Shown: positions 1 through 10,870, counted from the first letter of the stretch. The stretch is 64,000 nucleotides of DNA from Chlorobaculum parvum NCIB 8327 (GCF_000020505.1 NC_011027.1:790001-854000), one strand, 5' to 3'. Numbers and translations are program-made. Notes: generated by a model not told the origin, from the sequence alone.

Positions 1-873
<873 letters not shown>

Positions 874-1018
874 TTATGAAGAAAAACGAAGATAAGAAAA
901 TCCGTCAACATCGTGAAGGCGCCCTTGTGTTTTTCAGCCTATATCGTTAGGTTCGGCCTCAGTTGATTATCTTACGTCATCATTTGCAGCATCAATCATT
1001 TGACAGAACCGTTTGCCT

Positions 1019-1797
1019 ATGACTCCCGACCTTCAGCTTGCGCTTGAACTGGCCGAAAAGGCCGGCAAACTGACGCTTGACTATTTTGGACGCAGGTCGC
1101 TTCAGGTCTTTTCCAAACGAGACGATACGCCGGTGACCGAGGCTGATCGAAATGCCGAGGAGCTGATCCGGCAGGGTATCTCGGCAAAGTTTCCTGATGA
1201 TGGCCTGTTCGGTGAGGAGTTCGACGAGCATCCGTCTGGCAACGGTCGGCGCTGGATCATCGATCCGATCGACGGTACCCGCTCCTTTATTCACGGCGTC
1301 CCGCTGTACGGCGTGATGATCGCGCTCGAAGTCGAAGGGGCAATGCAACTCGGCGTCATCAATTTCCCGGCTCTCGGCGAGCTTTACCAGGCCGAGCGGG
1401 GAGCGGGGCGTTCATGAACGGTTCGCCGGTGCAGGTTTCGGCTATCGCTGAGAATTCGGCTTCTACCGTGGTTTTCACCGAAAAGGAGTACCTGCTTGAC
1501 CCGCCGTCGAATCACCCTGTTGATCAGCTTCGCATCGACGCAGGTCTGGTGCGTGGATGGGGCGATTGCTACGGCCACATGTTGGTGGCGTCCGGTCGGG
1601 CCGAGGTGGCGGTGGACAAGATTATGAGCCCCTGGGACTGTGCAGCTGTCATCCCGATTGTCGAGGAGGCCGGGGGCTGTTGTTTCGATTACCGCGGCCG
1701 TCAGTCGATCATCGACGGCGAGGGTCTCGTGAGCGCCAACAACGCGATGGGCCGCAATCTTATTGCAGCCATCGGCAACGGGGAGCGTGACCGATGA
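1019..1797 (+). pseudogene. Inositol monophosphatase / histidinol-phosphatase family, split by a frameshift
   Basis: Two adjacent frames together encode one IMPase-family phosphatase of about 260 residues. The first part (ATG 1019 to TGA 1417) carries the metal-binding motifs GEEFDEH and WIIDPIDGTRSF. The second (from 1414) carries the C-terminal WDCAAVIPIVEEAGG motif. The frames join inside the sequence ERGAG(A)FMNG, and adding one base at the GGGG run at 1405-1408 restores a continuous protein. This is a one-base deletion, either a real mutation or an assembly error. The stop and the next ATG overlap as ATGA, so re-initiation could in principle make two fragments. Relatives dephosphorylate inositol phosphate, histidinol phosphate or PAP; the substrate cannot be told from sequence. 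Confidence 0.85.
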
Positions 1798-2300
1798 CGC
1801 TGGTGACGATTTTGCTTGCCGTGATTATTCTTCTGCTCGGCCTCATCATTTTTATGATGGTGACGGGGTGGCCCGGACGGCAGCGAGAAGAGATGGAACG
1901 GCTGGGCAACGGCTTGCGTCGCGAGATGGCCGAACAGCGTAGCGATAATCTTCAGCTCATGAAGGCTATCCGTATCGAGATCGAAGATGCTGTTCGCGAA
2001 TCGGTTGAGCGCGAAATGGCCGCTGCTGCGCCAAGAGGACGTTCGCGGAGAGGTGCACGAAAGAAGATGCAGGAGGTCGATTCCTGCCCTGTTCCCGATA
2101 TGGGTGGCGCAGAAGAGGCTGATAACGGCAGTTATGAATCGCCCTTACAGGCTATGCAGATCTCGCTTTTTTCGGAGAAACCCACGGTTGCACAAACCCC
2201 ATCAACCGTACAGACTGAGCCTGAAAAGCCCGCCGACCTTCAGCCTGAAGCTGAAACCATTCACATGGGCTACATCGATGACATTCCGGATGTCGAGTGA
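1794..2300 (+). CDS. Small membrane-anchored protein with acidic tail
   Basis: A 168-residue protein I do not recognise. Residues 3-26 form one strongly hydrophobic segment, followed by a charged, probably helical stretch (about 30-75) and a low-complexity Glu/Pro/Thr-rich tail ending in DDIPDVE. The layout suggests a single-pass inner-membrane protein with a cytoplasmic coiled segment. Its ATG overlaps the stop of the IMPase-like frame by four bases (ATGA), so it is likely translated with it. A bidirectional terminator follows at 2386-2424. Function unknown. Confidence 0.75.
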   Translation: MTLVTILLAVIILLLGLIIFMMVTGWPGRQREEMERLGNGLRREMAEQRSDNLQLMKAIRIEIEDAVRESVEREMAAAAPRGRSRRGARKKMQEVDSCPVPDMGGAEEADNGSYESPLQAMQISLFSEKPTVAQTPSTVQTEPEKPADLQPEAETIHMGYIDDIPDVE

Positions 2301-2385
2301 GCCGATGAAATGGTGTTGATCGTCGGGTTGATTTGTTGGAGCCGGCGATTGTCGTTACACAATCCCCATATTCGATGATATAAAT

Positions 2386-2424
2386 AAAAAGGGCGACCAG
2401 TTGGTCGCCCTTACAATTTCTTTT
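2386..2424. terminator. Bidirectional intrinsic terminator between the 168-residue gene and hemD
   Basis: The arms GGGCGACC (2391-2398) and GGTCGCCC (2403-2410) form a perfect stem. It is flanked by an A-run on the left and a T-rich stretch ending in eight T on the right, so it can serve the converging plus-strand gene and hemD. Confidence 0.85.
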
Positions 2425-2433
2425 TTTTGCAAC

Positions 2434-3174
2434 TCATTTCAGAGCTTCAGCTATTGCCTTGGCAAAGCTCGGGCCGTCAAAGTATTCGGGAATGATGTCC
2501 ACCTTGATGCCCATTTTTTCAAGCGCACCGGAAGTTGTGGTGCCGATGGCTGCAATCTGAACCGAGTCAGAGAGCTCTTTCGAGCCTATTGCTTCGAAGA
2601 AGTTTTTGGCCGTCGACGGACTGGTGAAGGAGAGGCAGTCGAGCTTGCCTTCAGCAAGCATATCCTTGACCCTCTGTGTGTCTTCAAGGGAGGGTGGCAG
2701 ATTTTCATAAACTGTCAGCTCGACGCAGGTTCCACCGAACTCTGCGATCAGTTCCGGAATGGTGCCAAGTGACAGGCTGCCGCGAACAAAGAGGAATGTT
2801 TGGCCTTTGATTTCAGCCGGATCAATGTCGGCCATAAGGTTGACCGCATCGGCGATTTTAGGCAGTGGCTCAATGCTGACGCCATGTTTTTCGAGATCCT
2901 GGCCCGTGGTTTTGCCTACAGCCCACACGCGCGTCTGTTGCAGGTTTTTCAACTCGTCAGGAGCTGTCTGCAAAAGATGTTTGAGGAAAAACTGGACGCT
3001 GTTGGGGCTGGTGAAAAAAATGCCCGCGAATTTGGTGAGGTCGGGTACGTTCCAGCCGGCAACCGGCCTGATCTCGATTGTCGGAAAGACAACCGTGCTC
3101 AGGCCGTACTGCTCAAGCTCCCTGACAAAAGGCGCTGCCTGATGTTTTGGGCGTGTAACGAGAACTGTTTTCAT
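2434..3174 (-). CDS. hemD: Uroporphyrinogen-III synthase
   Basis: Cyclises hydroxymethylbilane with inversion of ring D to give uroporphyrinogen III, the branch point to haem, corrinoids and chlorophylls. I place the start at the ATG at 3174 ([16 protein letters not shown]), giving 246 residues, the usual HemD length. The frame is open further upstream, but that part is the shadow of hemC. The protein shows the typical weakly conserved two-lobed pattern: an N-terminal TRPK segment, a middle [10 protein letters not shown] and a late [14 protein letters not shown] segment. The start codon overlaps the hemC stop (TGATG), so translation is coupled. Part of the hemA-hemC-hemD run. Confidence 0.93.
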   Translation of the reverse strand: MKTVLVTRPKHQAAPFVRELEQYGLSTVVFPTIEIRPVAGWNVPDLTKFAGIFFTSPNSVQFFLKHLLQTAPDELKNLQQTRVWAVGKTTGQDLEKHGVSIEPLPKIADAVNLMADIDPAEIKGQTFLFVRGSLSLGTIPELIAEFGGTCVELTVYENLPPSLEDTQRVKDMLAEGKLDCLSFTSPSTAKNFFEAIGSKELSDSVQIAAIGTTTSGALEKMGIKVDIIPEYFDGPSFAKAIAEALK

Positions 3175-4112
3175 CAGCAGGTTTTGCGGATGTCGGCAAG
3201 GATTTTTTCTGCGCCCATTGACAGCAGGATCTCTGCCAGCTCGATGCCAACGGCTTCTGCTTCTTCCGGGGTCTTGACCGCTTTGGTCACTTCGTTGCGA
3301 AGACCGGTTTTGCCATCCACCGAACCAACAAATGCAAGCAACTTCAGAGTGCCGTCGATGTACGAGCCGAACGATCCGATCGGGATCTGGCAACCACCCT
3401 GCAAATGCCTGAGCAGCGCACGTTCGGCGCGGCAGCACATTTCAGTGTTGTCATCGTTGAGCACGCGGACAATTTCTCTGGTCTCGGCATCATCCGTGCG
3501 GGTCTCGATACCGAGTGCGCCCTGTCCAACTGCCGGAAGCATGGTTTCGTGTGGCAGGATTTCGGTGATGCGGTCGCTGAATTCAAGACGATAGACGCCG
3601 GCATAAGCAAGCATCATTGCATCGAAATCACCTTCGTCGAACTTCTTGAAGCGGGTGTTGAGGTTGCCGCGGATGTCCATAATCTCCAGGTCAGGCCTCA
3701 GGCTCAGGAGCTGAGACATTCTGCGCAGGGAGCTGGTAGCCATTTTGGCGTTCTGCGGAAGGTCCATCAACCCCTTGCCGGACTTGGAAATGATGACGTC
3801 GCGGGTGTCTTCACGCTCGGTGAACGAGGTGATAACCAGGCCTTCCGGCGTACCGGTCGGAACGTCCTTCAGGCTGTGCACGGCCAGATCGATCTCACCG
3901 GCAAGCAGGTGTTTCTCGATATCCTTGGTGAACAGACCCATATCTCCGATTTTGGAGAGCGGAGAGTCGAGCAGCACGTCACCGGTCGTTTTGACCAGCT
4001 TGAGCGTGATGTTCATGTCGGGAAAGCGCTTGGAAAGTTCTGCTTTGGTGAACTCAGCCTGCCACAGAGCCAGCGGGCTGGAACGAGTGCCGATGATAAT
4101 CTCTTTTTTCAA
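3174..4112 (-). CDS. hemC: Hydroxymethylbilane synthase (porphobilinogen deaminase)
   Basis: Polymerises four porphobilinogen units into hydroxymethylbilane using a covalently bound dipyrromethane cofactor. The 312-residue length is normal. The N-terminus [15 protein letters not shown] is the family signature, the catalytic Asp is D83 in HSLKDVP, and the cofactor-bearing cysteine is C241 in [10 protein letters not shown]. Its stop overlaps the hemD start by one base, and hemA ends 18 bases upstream, so hemA-hemC-hemD is very likely one transcript. Soluble cytoplasmic enzyme. Confidence 0.97.
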   Translation of the reverse strand: MKKEIIIGTRSSPLALWQAEFTKAELSKRFPDMNITLKLVKTTGDVLLDSPLSKIGDMGLFTKDIEKHLLAGEIDLAVHSLKDVPTGTPEGLVITSFTEREDTRDVIISKSGKGLMDLPQNAKMATSSLRRMSQLLSLRPDLEIMDIRGNLNTRFKKFDEGDFDAMMLAYAGVYRLEFSDRITEILPHETMLPAVGQGALGIETRTDDAETREIVRVLNDDNTEMCCRAERALLRHLQGGCQIPIGSFGSYIDGTLKLLAFVGSVDGKTGLRNEVTKAVKTPEEAEAVGIELAEILLSMGAEKILADIRKTC

Positions 4113-4130
4113 TGCGAATACAGATTGATT

Positions 4131-5411
4131 TTATTGGAGTGACTGGTTTGGTTCTTCAAGATCGAAGATGTTCCTGACGAGGTTGACTTTGCTGGGGATG
4201 TTGTCGGCGGTATCGACCGGAGCCTTGAGCATCTTGATAGGATGATGCAGGATTTTTTTCAGGATCCTGTCGGTCAGGTGTTCCATGCGCTTCAACTCCT
4301 CTTCGCTCACCTTGTGGCGGTAGCGCTCGAGTTCTTTCTCCTTGATTTCGATGAACTTGGATTGCAGGTCAACGATGGTCGGACGTACCTTGAGGGTGTT
4401 GATCCACTGGCCGAAGCCGATCAGCTCTTCGTCGATAATGCTCTTGACCTTCGGAAGTTCGGCGCGGCGGCGTTCGAGGTTTTTGTCGATGATATGCTTG
4501 AGCGCGTCGATATCCTTGAGGAACATATTCTGCAGTGCGCCTACTTCGGGATCGACGTTTCTCGGCAGACCGAGATCGAGAATGATGACCGGTTTCAGGC
4601 GGCGTTTCGCCATGCTCTGCTGCATCTCGGCGGCATTGAGGATATACTCCTTGGTGCTGACTGCCGTGATGATGATGTCGAATTCGTGCAGATGTTCCTT
4701 GTAGCTTTCGTAAGGAAGTACGCGGTTGGTGCCCAGCTCTTCGGCAAGCGCCTCGGCCTTGGATTGCGTCCTGTTGGTGATGACGATGTTCCGGGCGTTC
4801 TTGGCGTACATGTGCTTTGCTGCCAGCTCTCCGGTTTCACCGGCGCCGATCAGCAGCACTTTCTTCATCGAGAGGTTCGAGAATATCTTCTGGGCAAGTT
4901 CGACAGCTGCATAGCTGACCGAAACGGCGCCCTCCATGAGTTTGGTGCGAGTCTTGACTTTTTTTGCGACGCTGAAAGCGGTGTGGCAAAGTCTTGTGAG
5001 CAGAATGCCGGCAGTTCCCACCTCCGCGGCGATGCGGTAGGCGTCCTTGACCTGACCGAGAATCTGGCCCTCGCCGAGCACCAGAGAGTCGATGGCGCTG
5101 GAAACCTCGAAGAGGTGACGGGCGGTGCCGCAGTAGAAGCGGTTGAAGAAGTGTTCGGGACGGACGGCGTTACGGGCGTCCTTGTATGAGATGATGTAAT
5201 CTTTGAGATAATCGCAGTTCACCTCGGGCATTCCCGGAACCACATAGAGTTCCGTACGGTTGCAGGTCGATACAACCATGGCTTCACTTGCCAGTCCGCT
5301 CGATACCAGGTCGGTGACGAACTCCTTGTTCTGAACCTCCGAAAGAGCGATCCTTTCACGGATTTCAATAGGTGCTGTCTTGTGGTTGACACCAACTGAA
5401 ATGATGTTCAT
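4131..5411 (-). CDS. hemA: Glutamyl-tRNA reductase
   Basis: Reduces glutamyl-tRNA(Glu) to glutamate-1-semialdehyde with NADPH, the committed step of the C5 route to tetrapyrroles. The 426-residue protein has the catalytic-domain start [18 protein letters not shown], the active-site cysteine C50 in [11 protein letters not shown], a nucleotide-binding loop [15 protein letters not shown] around residue 185, and a helical C-terminal dimerisation region. It is first in the hemA-hemC-hemD run. About 250 bases upstream separate it from the hemX-like gene and probably hold its promoter and leader; I recognise no riboswitch there. The glutamate-1-semialdehyde aminotransferase (hemL) is not in this window. 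Confidence 0.97.
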   Translation of the reverse strand: MNIISVGVNHKTAPIEIRERIALSEVQNKEFVTDLVSSGLASEAMVVSTCNRTELYVVPGMPEVNCDYLKDYIISYKDARNAVRPEHFFNRFYCGTARHLFEVSSAIDSLVLGEGQILGQVKDAYRIAAEVGTAGILLTRLCHTAFSVAKKVKTRTKLMEGAVSVSYAAVELAQKIFSNLSMKKVLLIGAGETGELAAKHMYAKNARNIVITNRTQSKAEALAEELGTNRVLPYESYKEHLHEFDIIITAVSTKEYILNAAEMQQSMAKRRLKPVIILDLGLPRNVDPEVGALQNMFLKDIDALKHIIDKNLERRRAELPKVKSIIDEELIGFGQWINTLKVRPTIVDLQSKFIEIKEKELERYRHKVSEEELKRMEHLTDRILKKILHHPIKMLKAPVDTADNIPSKVNLVRNIFDLEEPNQSLQ

Positions 5412-5664
5412 AGCAGGATTATTTTGTTAACCGTTCGTAAACCGTGCAAAAAGAGCCTGATCGGGGGTTTCCCGAAAGAGTGATAATATATCGTAAAGGG
5501 GTGAATTTTCAAATCGATGCCGCGGTTAAAAACACATTACGCGTATTCAGTGACGTATTCGATGATCCACACCTCGGTTGCTTTGCCAGTCGTTTCCTTA
5601 AAGTCCTGTGCTCCGAGCCGTCGAATAATGATTATGCCGCTTCCCGGTTCTCTTTCGGGCTTTG

Positions 5665-6510
5665 TTAAACCCCTCCTCCGTGGAAACTCGGCGTGATCAG
5701 GCTCATGATGAACAGGAATGCCGTGACCAGCACGAAGGTGGCGATCAGCAGTACCGCCATGTGCTTGATGTCCCAGCCGAACAGCGGCTTGATGAAGAGG
5801 CTGATGCCGTAAAGGAGCCAGATGACGACAATTGAAATAAGCCTCGGATCGAGCAGTTTGATCGCCTCCTGCGATGCGTGCTGTTCGAGCACGCCCGCCA
5901 CGATGGTGATCGTCAGGAAAAAGAAGCCGAAAGCCACGGCGTGCATGATCAGCAGTTCAAGTGCTTCGAGGTTGGGCAGTCGCTGGAAAAGCAGCCCGAA
6001 GCGGTTGAGACGTATCTGCCGGAACAGGATCAGGTAGAGGCCGCTGTACAGGCCAGCGATGGCCACTGAGCTGAAACCGAAGATTGCGGCGATCAGGTGA
6101 ACGCCGATGCGCAAGCCGCTGAATGCCGGCCCGGCATCGATCGATTTGGCGCTTAGAATCGAAGAGAGCAAGGCTGAACCGGCCGCGAAGGCAATCACGA
6201 AAAAGCCGGTCTTGTCGCTTTTGGTGGTCAGCTCGATGAACATGTAGGTGATCGTCAGGGTCAGCGCCACCATGCCCATGAGGTTGTAAGCGGAGTAGCT
6301 TAGACGGTATCCTTCAATTGAGGTGAGCAGGCCGATGTCGGCGATATGGGTGACGATCGTAAGAATCAGCGCTGGTTGCTTGAGTTTGCCGGCAAGGGGC
6401 AGCTCGCGGAAGAAGTGAAGCCCGTACAGCACGGTTGTGGCGATGTAGAGCACCGGCACGATCTGCGTGAGAGCAAAAAGCAGGCTGTTGTCAAGAAAAA
6501 TATTTGCCAT
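5665..6510 (-). CDS. CcsA/HemX-like cytochrome c assembly membrane protein
   Basis: An integral membrane protein of about 281 residues with eight or so predicted helices. The C-terminal part, with DPRLISIVVIWLLYGISLF and then a GWDIKHMAVLL segment, matches the end of the CcmC/CcsA/HemX family (haem handling in cytochrome c maturation, or the HemX protein that modulates HemA in Bacillus). The tryptophan-rich haem motif of true CcsA is not evident, so HemX is the better analogue. I start at the ATG at 6510; a TTG at 6522 is less likely. It lies upstream of and in the same direction as hemA, matching the hemX-hemA pairing in other bacteria. Its exact role is inferred. Confidence 0.8.
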   Translation of the reverse strand: MANIFLDNSLLFALTQIVPVLYIATTVLYGLHFFRELPLAGKLKQPALILTIVTHIADIGLLTSIEGYRLSYSAYNLMGMVALTLTITYMFIELTTKSDKTGFFVIAFAAGSALLSSILSAKSIDAGPAFSGLRIGVHLIAAIFGFSSVAIAGLYSGLYLILFRQIRLNRFGLLFQRLPNLEALELLIMHAVAFGFFFLTITIVAGVLEQHASQEAIKLLDPRLISIVVIWLLYGISLFIKPLFGWDIKHMAVLLIATFVLVTAFLFIMSLITPSFHGGGV

Positions 6511-6727
6511 AATCCGCAACAAAAGAGAATCTTTTTACATGGTACGAGGTTCTCGAAAGGGCCTGTACATTCTTTTCAGGCAAGCGCTTACGCTCATACC
6601 TCCGGTTCGTAACCGAAAACTGACGAGCAAGGCTTTTCATTCCCGCCCTGCAATATAATCAAAGGAAAAAGTGTATATTCGCCACGAGTGAACTCAAGTC
6701 TACAAATATACTTATTTATCGCCAAAG

Positions 6728-8572
6728 ATGAGCAGGAAACAGAATATTCGCAATATCGCCATTATCGCGCACGTTGACCACGGAAAGACGACCCTTGTCG
6801 ATTCGATTTTTCAGCAGACAGGTGCTTTCAGGGAAAACCAGCAGGTGGATGTCAGGGTGATGGACTCCAATCCCCAGGAGCGGGAGCGGGGCATTACCAT
6901 CTTCTCCAAAAACGCCGCCGCACAGCACAAGGGCTGCAAGATCAACATCGTCGACACTCCTGGTCACGCCGATTTCGGCGGCGAGGTCGAGCGCATCCTG
7001 AAGATGGTGGATGGCGTGCTCCTGCTTGTCGATGCCTTCGAAGGCCCGATGCCGCAGACCAAGTTTGTGCTTCGCAAGGCGCTCGAACTGCACCTGAAGC
7101 CGATCGTGGTTATCAACAAGATCGACCGCCCGCAGGCCGATCCGGAGAAGGTGCACGATCAGGTGCTCGACCTGTTCATCGCGCTTGGCGCCGACGAGGA
7201 CCAGCTCGATTTCCCCTACATCTTCGCTTCGGCCAAGAACGGCATTGCCAAATATGATATGGCGGATCCGGACGGCGACATGAGCCTTCTGCTCGACATG
7301 ATCGTCAAGGAGATTCCCGCCCCTGAAGCGGATGACGACGCCGGATTCCAGATGCTCGTCACCAGCCTCGACTACAATGACTATATCGGCAAGATCGCCA
7401 TCGGCCGCATCCAGCGCGGCAAGGTCGCGCCCGGCAACCAGCTCACGCTGGTGACGCAGGATGGTGTTGTCGGCAAGGGTACGGTCACCAAGCTCTTCCT
7501 CTTCGACCGCACGCAGCGCGTCGAGGCGACCGAAGCGACGGCGGGCGACATCGTCGCACTTGCCGGTATCGCGGCGGCCAACGTCGGCGAAACCCTCACC
7601 ACCCCCGACCAGCCCGAACCGCTCGAATCGTTCGAGATCAGCAAGCCGACCCTTTCGATGCTCTTTTCGGTGAACGATTCGCCGTTCGCCGGTCAGGAGG
7701 GCAAGGAGGTGACCAGCCGCAAGATTCGCGAGCGCCTGATGAAGGAGATCATGACCAACGTCGCGCTGAACGTTGAGGAGACCGACAGCGCCGACACCTT
7801 CCGGGTTTCGGGCCGCGGCGAGCTTCACCTCTCCGTGCTCATCGAGACGATGCGCCGCGAGGGCTACGAGCTCGCGATCTCCCGTCCTGAGGTGATTCTC
7901 CGCGAGGAGAACGGCGTGAAGATGGAGCCGGTCGAGCATGTTACCATCGACGTTCCGGAAGAGTACACCGGCGTGGTCATCGAGAAGATGGGGCGCAGGA
8001 AGGCTGAGATGACCCACATGGGAACCCTTCGCGGCGGCATGAACCGACTTGAGTTCGAAATTCCGACCCGAGGCCTGATCGGTTACAACCTTGAGTTCAC
8101 CACCGATACCAAAGGCGAGGGTATCATGTCGCACGTTTTCCACAACTACCAGCCTTTCAAGGGCAAGCTGCCGTCACGCGAAACCGGCGCGCTTGTCTCT
8201 GCCGAAACCGGCGTGGCCGTGGCCTATGCTCTTTCGAGCCTCGAAGATCGCGGCACTTTCTTCATCGGGCCGAACACGAAGGTCTACGAAGGTATGGTGG
8301 TTGGCGAGTCGACGCGTGACCTCGACATTACGATGAACATCTGCAAAACCAAGAAGCTCACCAACATGCGCGCTTCCGGTTCGGATGAGTCGATGAGGCT
8401 TACGCCGCCGCGCAAGTTGTCGCTCGAACAGGCACTCGAGTTCATCAACGACGACGAGCTGCTCGAAGTGACGCCGGAGAACATCCGCATTCGCAAGAAG
8501 ATTCTCAACGCCGACCAGCGCCAGAAGGCTGCCAAAAAAAGCCAAAGCAATGGTGTGAGGGGAGAATTTTGA
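6728..8572 (+). CDS. typA: Ribosome-associated translational GTPase TypA/BipA
   Basis: A 614-residue GTPase of the translation-factor superfamily that binds the 70S ribosome and helps ribosome assembly and stress adaptation. The G-domain motifs are AHVDHGKTT (G1), RGITI (G2), [12 protein letters not shown] (G3) and NKIDRP (G4). EF-G-like domains II, III and V and the BipA-specific C-terminal domain follow, and the length is normal. It is divergent from the hemX-like gene, with a 217-base shared upstream region. A clear intrinsic terminator follows at 8586-8616. Confidence 0.97.
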   Translation: MSRKQNIRNIAIIAHVDHGKTTLVDSIFQQTGAFRENQQVDVRVMDSNPQERERGITIFSKNAAAQHKGCKINIVDTPGHADFGGEVERILKMVDGVLLLVDAFEGPMPQTKFVLRKALELHLKPIVVINKIDRPQADPEKVHDQVLDLFIALGADEDQLDFPYIFASAKNGIAKYDMADPDGDMSLLLDMIVKEIPAPEADDDAGFQMLVTSLDYNDYIGKIAIGRIQRGKVAPGNQLTLVTQDGVVGKGTVTKLFLFDRTQRVEATEATAGDIVALAGIAAANVGETLTTPDQPEPLESFEISKPTLSMLFSVNDSPFAGQEGKEVTSRKIRERLMKEIMTNVALNVEETDSADTFRVSGRGELHLSVLIETMRREGYELAISRPEVILREENGVKMEPVEHVTIDVPEEYTGVVIEKMGRRKAEMTHMGTLRGGMNRLEFEIPTRGLIGYNLEFTTDTKGEGIMSHVFHNYQPFKGKLPSRETGALVSAETGVAVAYALSSLEDRGTFFIGPNTKVYEGMVVGESTRDLDITMNICKTKKLTNMRASGSDESMRLTPPRKLSLEQALEFINDDELLEVTPENIRIRKKILNADQRQKAAKKSQSNGVRGEF

Positions 8573-8585
8573 TACTTGATAATGA

Positions 8586-8616
8586 AAAAGGCTGCTCCGA
8601 GTGGGCAGCCTTTTTT
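8586..8616 (+). terminator. Intrinsic terminator of typA
   Basis: The stem GGCTGC (8590-8595) / GCAGCC (8605-8610) is followed directly by six T, 14 bases after the typA stop. Confidence 0.85.
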
Positions 8617-8627
8617 GTTGGGTGAGC

Positions 8628-8685
8628 AAAAAAAAAGATCAGTCGGATCAGTCGGATCAGTCAGATCGGACTGATCCGACTGATC
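8628..8685 (-). terminator. Intrinsic terminator of bchX built from tandem 9-mers
   Basis: Three partial copies of GATCAGTCG (from 8637) face a perfect 17-base inverted copy at 8669-8685. Two alternative registers of the long stem are possible (8637-8653 or 8646-8662 with 8669-8685). Read on the minus strand, the hairpin is followed by nine T (A-run at 8628-8636), so it terminates the bchFCX transcript. The repeat-built stem is unusual. Related GATC-containing text lies at 15977-16008. Confidence 0.8.
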
Positions 8686-8721
8686 TGAGAAAGGCCGGGG
8701 AGATTCTGTGGAACTTGTTGC

Positions 8722-9819
8722 TTACAACCCGAAAAAGAGTTTGCGCATCGCTTTGCGGGCGCTGGCGATGGTGGCTTGCACCTGTTCCTGGCCGACGCCT
8801 TTCAGTTCGGCGATCTGCTCGGGGGATTTGCCTTTGACTTCGAGGAGGGTGTAAATTTCGCGCTCCGCTTCCGGCAGTTGTTCGATGCATTCCAGCAGGC
8901 GCTGCTGTTCGCGGTTTTGGCCGCCGTTTCCTGCATCGGTGTCTCCGTTGCGTTTGAACAGTTCATCGGCGCTTGCCGCAACCGGCAGCTCGTCGCTGAC
9001 ATCGCCGAAGAGCTTGACGAAATCGGCAAAGCTGAGTCCGCTCGCATTGCACGGCGTGATGGCGTTGTTGAGGATCTCTTCGGCAAGCTTGCGGAACGGC
9101 GCGCCGATCTCTGGCAGGCGGACGGCGAAGTCGAAGCTGTCGTCCATGTCACGCGCTTCGAGGTTGTAGGGCACCTTCATCAGCACGTTGATGCCTGCTG
9201 CCTTTGCGTATTTCTCGGCCATGCCGCTGCCGTCGTCGCGGTTGACGATCATGCCGAGCAGGCGCGAGCGGCCGCCGATGGTGCGGAAGTAGTTGTTGGC
9301 CTGGCAGATGTTGTTCGAGGTGAAAATCGACTGCCGGTCGTTACTGGTCACCAGAATGACCTCCTCGCTGAGCGAGCGGGCGAGCGGAGTCGCGAAGCCG
9401 CCGCACACCACGTCGCCGAGGAAATCCATCAAAATGATGTCGATGTCCCACTCGAAGATGCCGAGCTTTTCAAGCACGTCGAAGCCGGAGATGATGCCGC
9501 GCCCGCCGCAGCCGCGCCCGACCTGCGGGCCGCCGAGTTCGATGCCGTAGATCGGCTGCGGAAAGTCCGGAATATCGCGTCGGAACACGATGTCGCTGAT
9601 CTGAACCTGTTCGTTCTTCGCGTTCTTTTCGGCGAAAACTTCAGTCACCGTGGGCAGTGACATGCCGCCAAAGAGCGAGGTCGTGGAGTCATGCTTCGGG
9701 TCGCAACCGAGCTGTAACACCCGCTTGTTCATCATGGCGAAGGTGGCGCTGAGGTTCGTCGTGGTGAAGCTCTTGCCGATGCCGCCTTTGCCGTAAATGG
9801 CGATGGTTTTTGGTGCCAT
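8722..9819 (-). CDS. bchX: Chlorophyllide reductase iron protein BchX with sigma-70 region-4-like C-terminal tail
   Basis: The NifH-like ATPase subunit of chlorophyllide a oxidoreductase. It passes electrons to BchYZ to reduce the B ring of chlorophyllide a. The ATG at 9819 gives 365 residues. The P-loop is GKGGIGKS (residues 10-17), and the [4Fe-4S] ligands at the dimer interface are C103 (GRGCGGRG) and C138 (DVVCGG). After the NifH fold and a linker rich in Gly/Asn/Asp, residues about 302-365 read like sigma factor region 4: LPEAEREIYTLLEVKGKSPEQ, then IAELKGVGQEQVQATI and SARKAMRKLF. That tail is absent from the purple-bacterial BchX I can recall. Starts 8 bases after bchC. BchY and BchZ are not nearby. 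Confidence 0.95.
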   Translation of the reverse strand: MAPKTIAIYGKGGIGKSFTTTNLSATFAMMNKRVLQLGCDPKHDSTTSLFGGMSLPTVTEVFAEKNAKNEQVQISDIVFRRDIPDFPQPIYGIELGGPQVGRGCGGRGIISGFDVLEKLGIFEWDIDIILMDFLGDVVCGGFATPLARSLSEEVILVTSNDRQSIFTSNNICQANNYFRTIGGRSRLLGMIVNRDDGSGMAEKYAKAAGINVLMKVPYNLEARDMDDSFDFAVRLPEIGAPFRKLAEEILNNAITPCNASGLSFADFVKLFGDVSDELPVAASADELFKRNGDTDAGNGGQNREQQRLLECIEQLPEAEREIYTLLEVKGKSPEQIAELKGVGQEQVQATIASARKAMRKLFFGL

Positions 9820-9827
9820 ACCCGTTC

Positions 9828-10847
9828 TCAGCGTCCCATGTTGCAGGTTGCCATGCCGCCGTCCTTTTCAGCTTCCGAGCCGTCCTGCCAGTGGATGATC
9901 ATCTTCAGGCAGTCGGGATCGTCGAAGGCCTGCATGTACGCTTCCATGAGGTTGTCCTCCAGCGAGCACTGGTGCGTGAAAATTTTCTCGGCGTTGATTT
10001 TGCCGTTCGCGATCAGGTCGCGCACGCGGCGCAGATCGCCCTTGGCCCACTGCCGGGCGGCGATGAACGAAAGCTCCTTGTTGAACGCCTGCGAGTAGTC
10101 GATGTTGATGCGCTGGTAGTAGCCACCGAAGATCACCTTGCCGTGGAACTTCACGAAGCGCAGCCCGGTGTCGATGGCGCTCATGATGCCGGTGCTGTCG
10201 ATGAGCACGTCGAATTCGTGCCCGGCCAGCGCCGCTGAAACGTCCTGCTTGTCGGGGTTGACCTTGATGTCCGCCGTCGAGATGTCGAGCCGGTTCTGGT
10301 GCGGTTCGGTGACCGCCACAAGACTCGCACCCATGTGCTTTGCCAGCTCGGCGGCAAGGATGCCCACCGCGCCCTGGCCCAGCACCAGCACCTTGCGATT
10401 TTTCACCTCTGCCAGATCGACGATGTGCAGCGCCGTCGCGCCGAGTGGCAGCGCAATGCCGCACTGCGGATTAGCGATGCCGTCGAGCACCGTCAGGCTC
10501 TCGACCGGGCAGACGATAAACTGCGACGCGCCGCCGAAAGCCGCGTTCACATCCTCGTAGCCGAACGAGCCGGCAACGTAGGCGAATTTGCCGATCAAGT
10601 CCTGATTGACGTGGTCGCCCGCCTCGACGATCCGCCCCACAGTTTCGTAACCGGGGATGAACGGAAAGATGAACGGCGGTGACGGAATCAGGCCGTTCAG
10701 GGCCATCTTCTCGGTGCCGGTGCTGATGGACGACCACCAGGTCTCGACCAGCACATCGGTCGACGAGATCGGCTTGAGCGTTACATCACGCAGCTCGATC
10801 TGCCGGACGCCGCTGAAGACGATCGCTTTGGATTTTTTCGCTTCCAT
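9828..10847 (-). CDS. bchC: Bacteriochlorophyllide a dehydrogenase (3-hydroxyethyl oxidising)
   Basis: Oxidises the C3 hydroxyethyl group of the bacteriochlorophyllide to acetyl using NAD, late in bacteriochlorophyll a synthesis. The 339-residue protein is a medium-chain dehydrogenase: a GroES-like N-terminal half with FIPGYETVGRIVEAG, and a Rossmann half with VLVLGQGAVGILAAELAKHMGA. Middle gene of bchF-bchC-bchX, 23 bases after bchF and 8 before bchX, so one operon. The order matches the successive hydration, oxidation and ring-reduction chemistry. Family and context agree. Confidence 0.95.
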   Translation of the reverse strand: MEAKKSKAIVFSGVRQIELRDVTLKPISSTDVLVETWWSSISTGTEKMALNGLIPSPPFIFPFIPGYETVGRIVEAGDHVNQDLIGKFAYVAGSFGYEDVNAAFGGASQFIVCPVESLTVLDGIANPQCGIALPLGATALHIVDLAEVKNRKVLVLGQGAVGILAAELAKHMGASLVAVTEPHQNRLDISTADIKVNPDKQDVSAALAGHEFDVLIDSTGIMSAIDTGLRFVKFHGKVIFGGYYQRINIDYSQAFNKELSFIAARQWAKGDLRRVRDLIANGKINAEKIFTHQCSLEDNLMEAYMQAFDDPDCLKMIIHWQDGSEAEKDGGMATCNMGR

Positions 10848-10870
10848 GCTTTTTGTCGAAAGGTTAAGGC

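Noticed and set aside
5444-5668. Plus-strand 74-residue frame in the hemA leader
   Set aside because: No conserved residues and no ribosome site. It overlaps only the upstream region of hemA, so I treat it as noncoding.
6716-8143. Long open frame on the minus strand opposite typA
   Set aside because: It is the shadow of a GC-rich gene: its composition is His/Asp-rich without motifs, and it overlaps a certain gene throughout. The same applies to the long frame opposite glnN (21425-23419).
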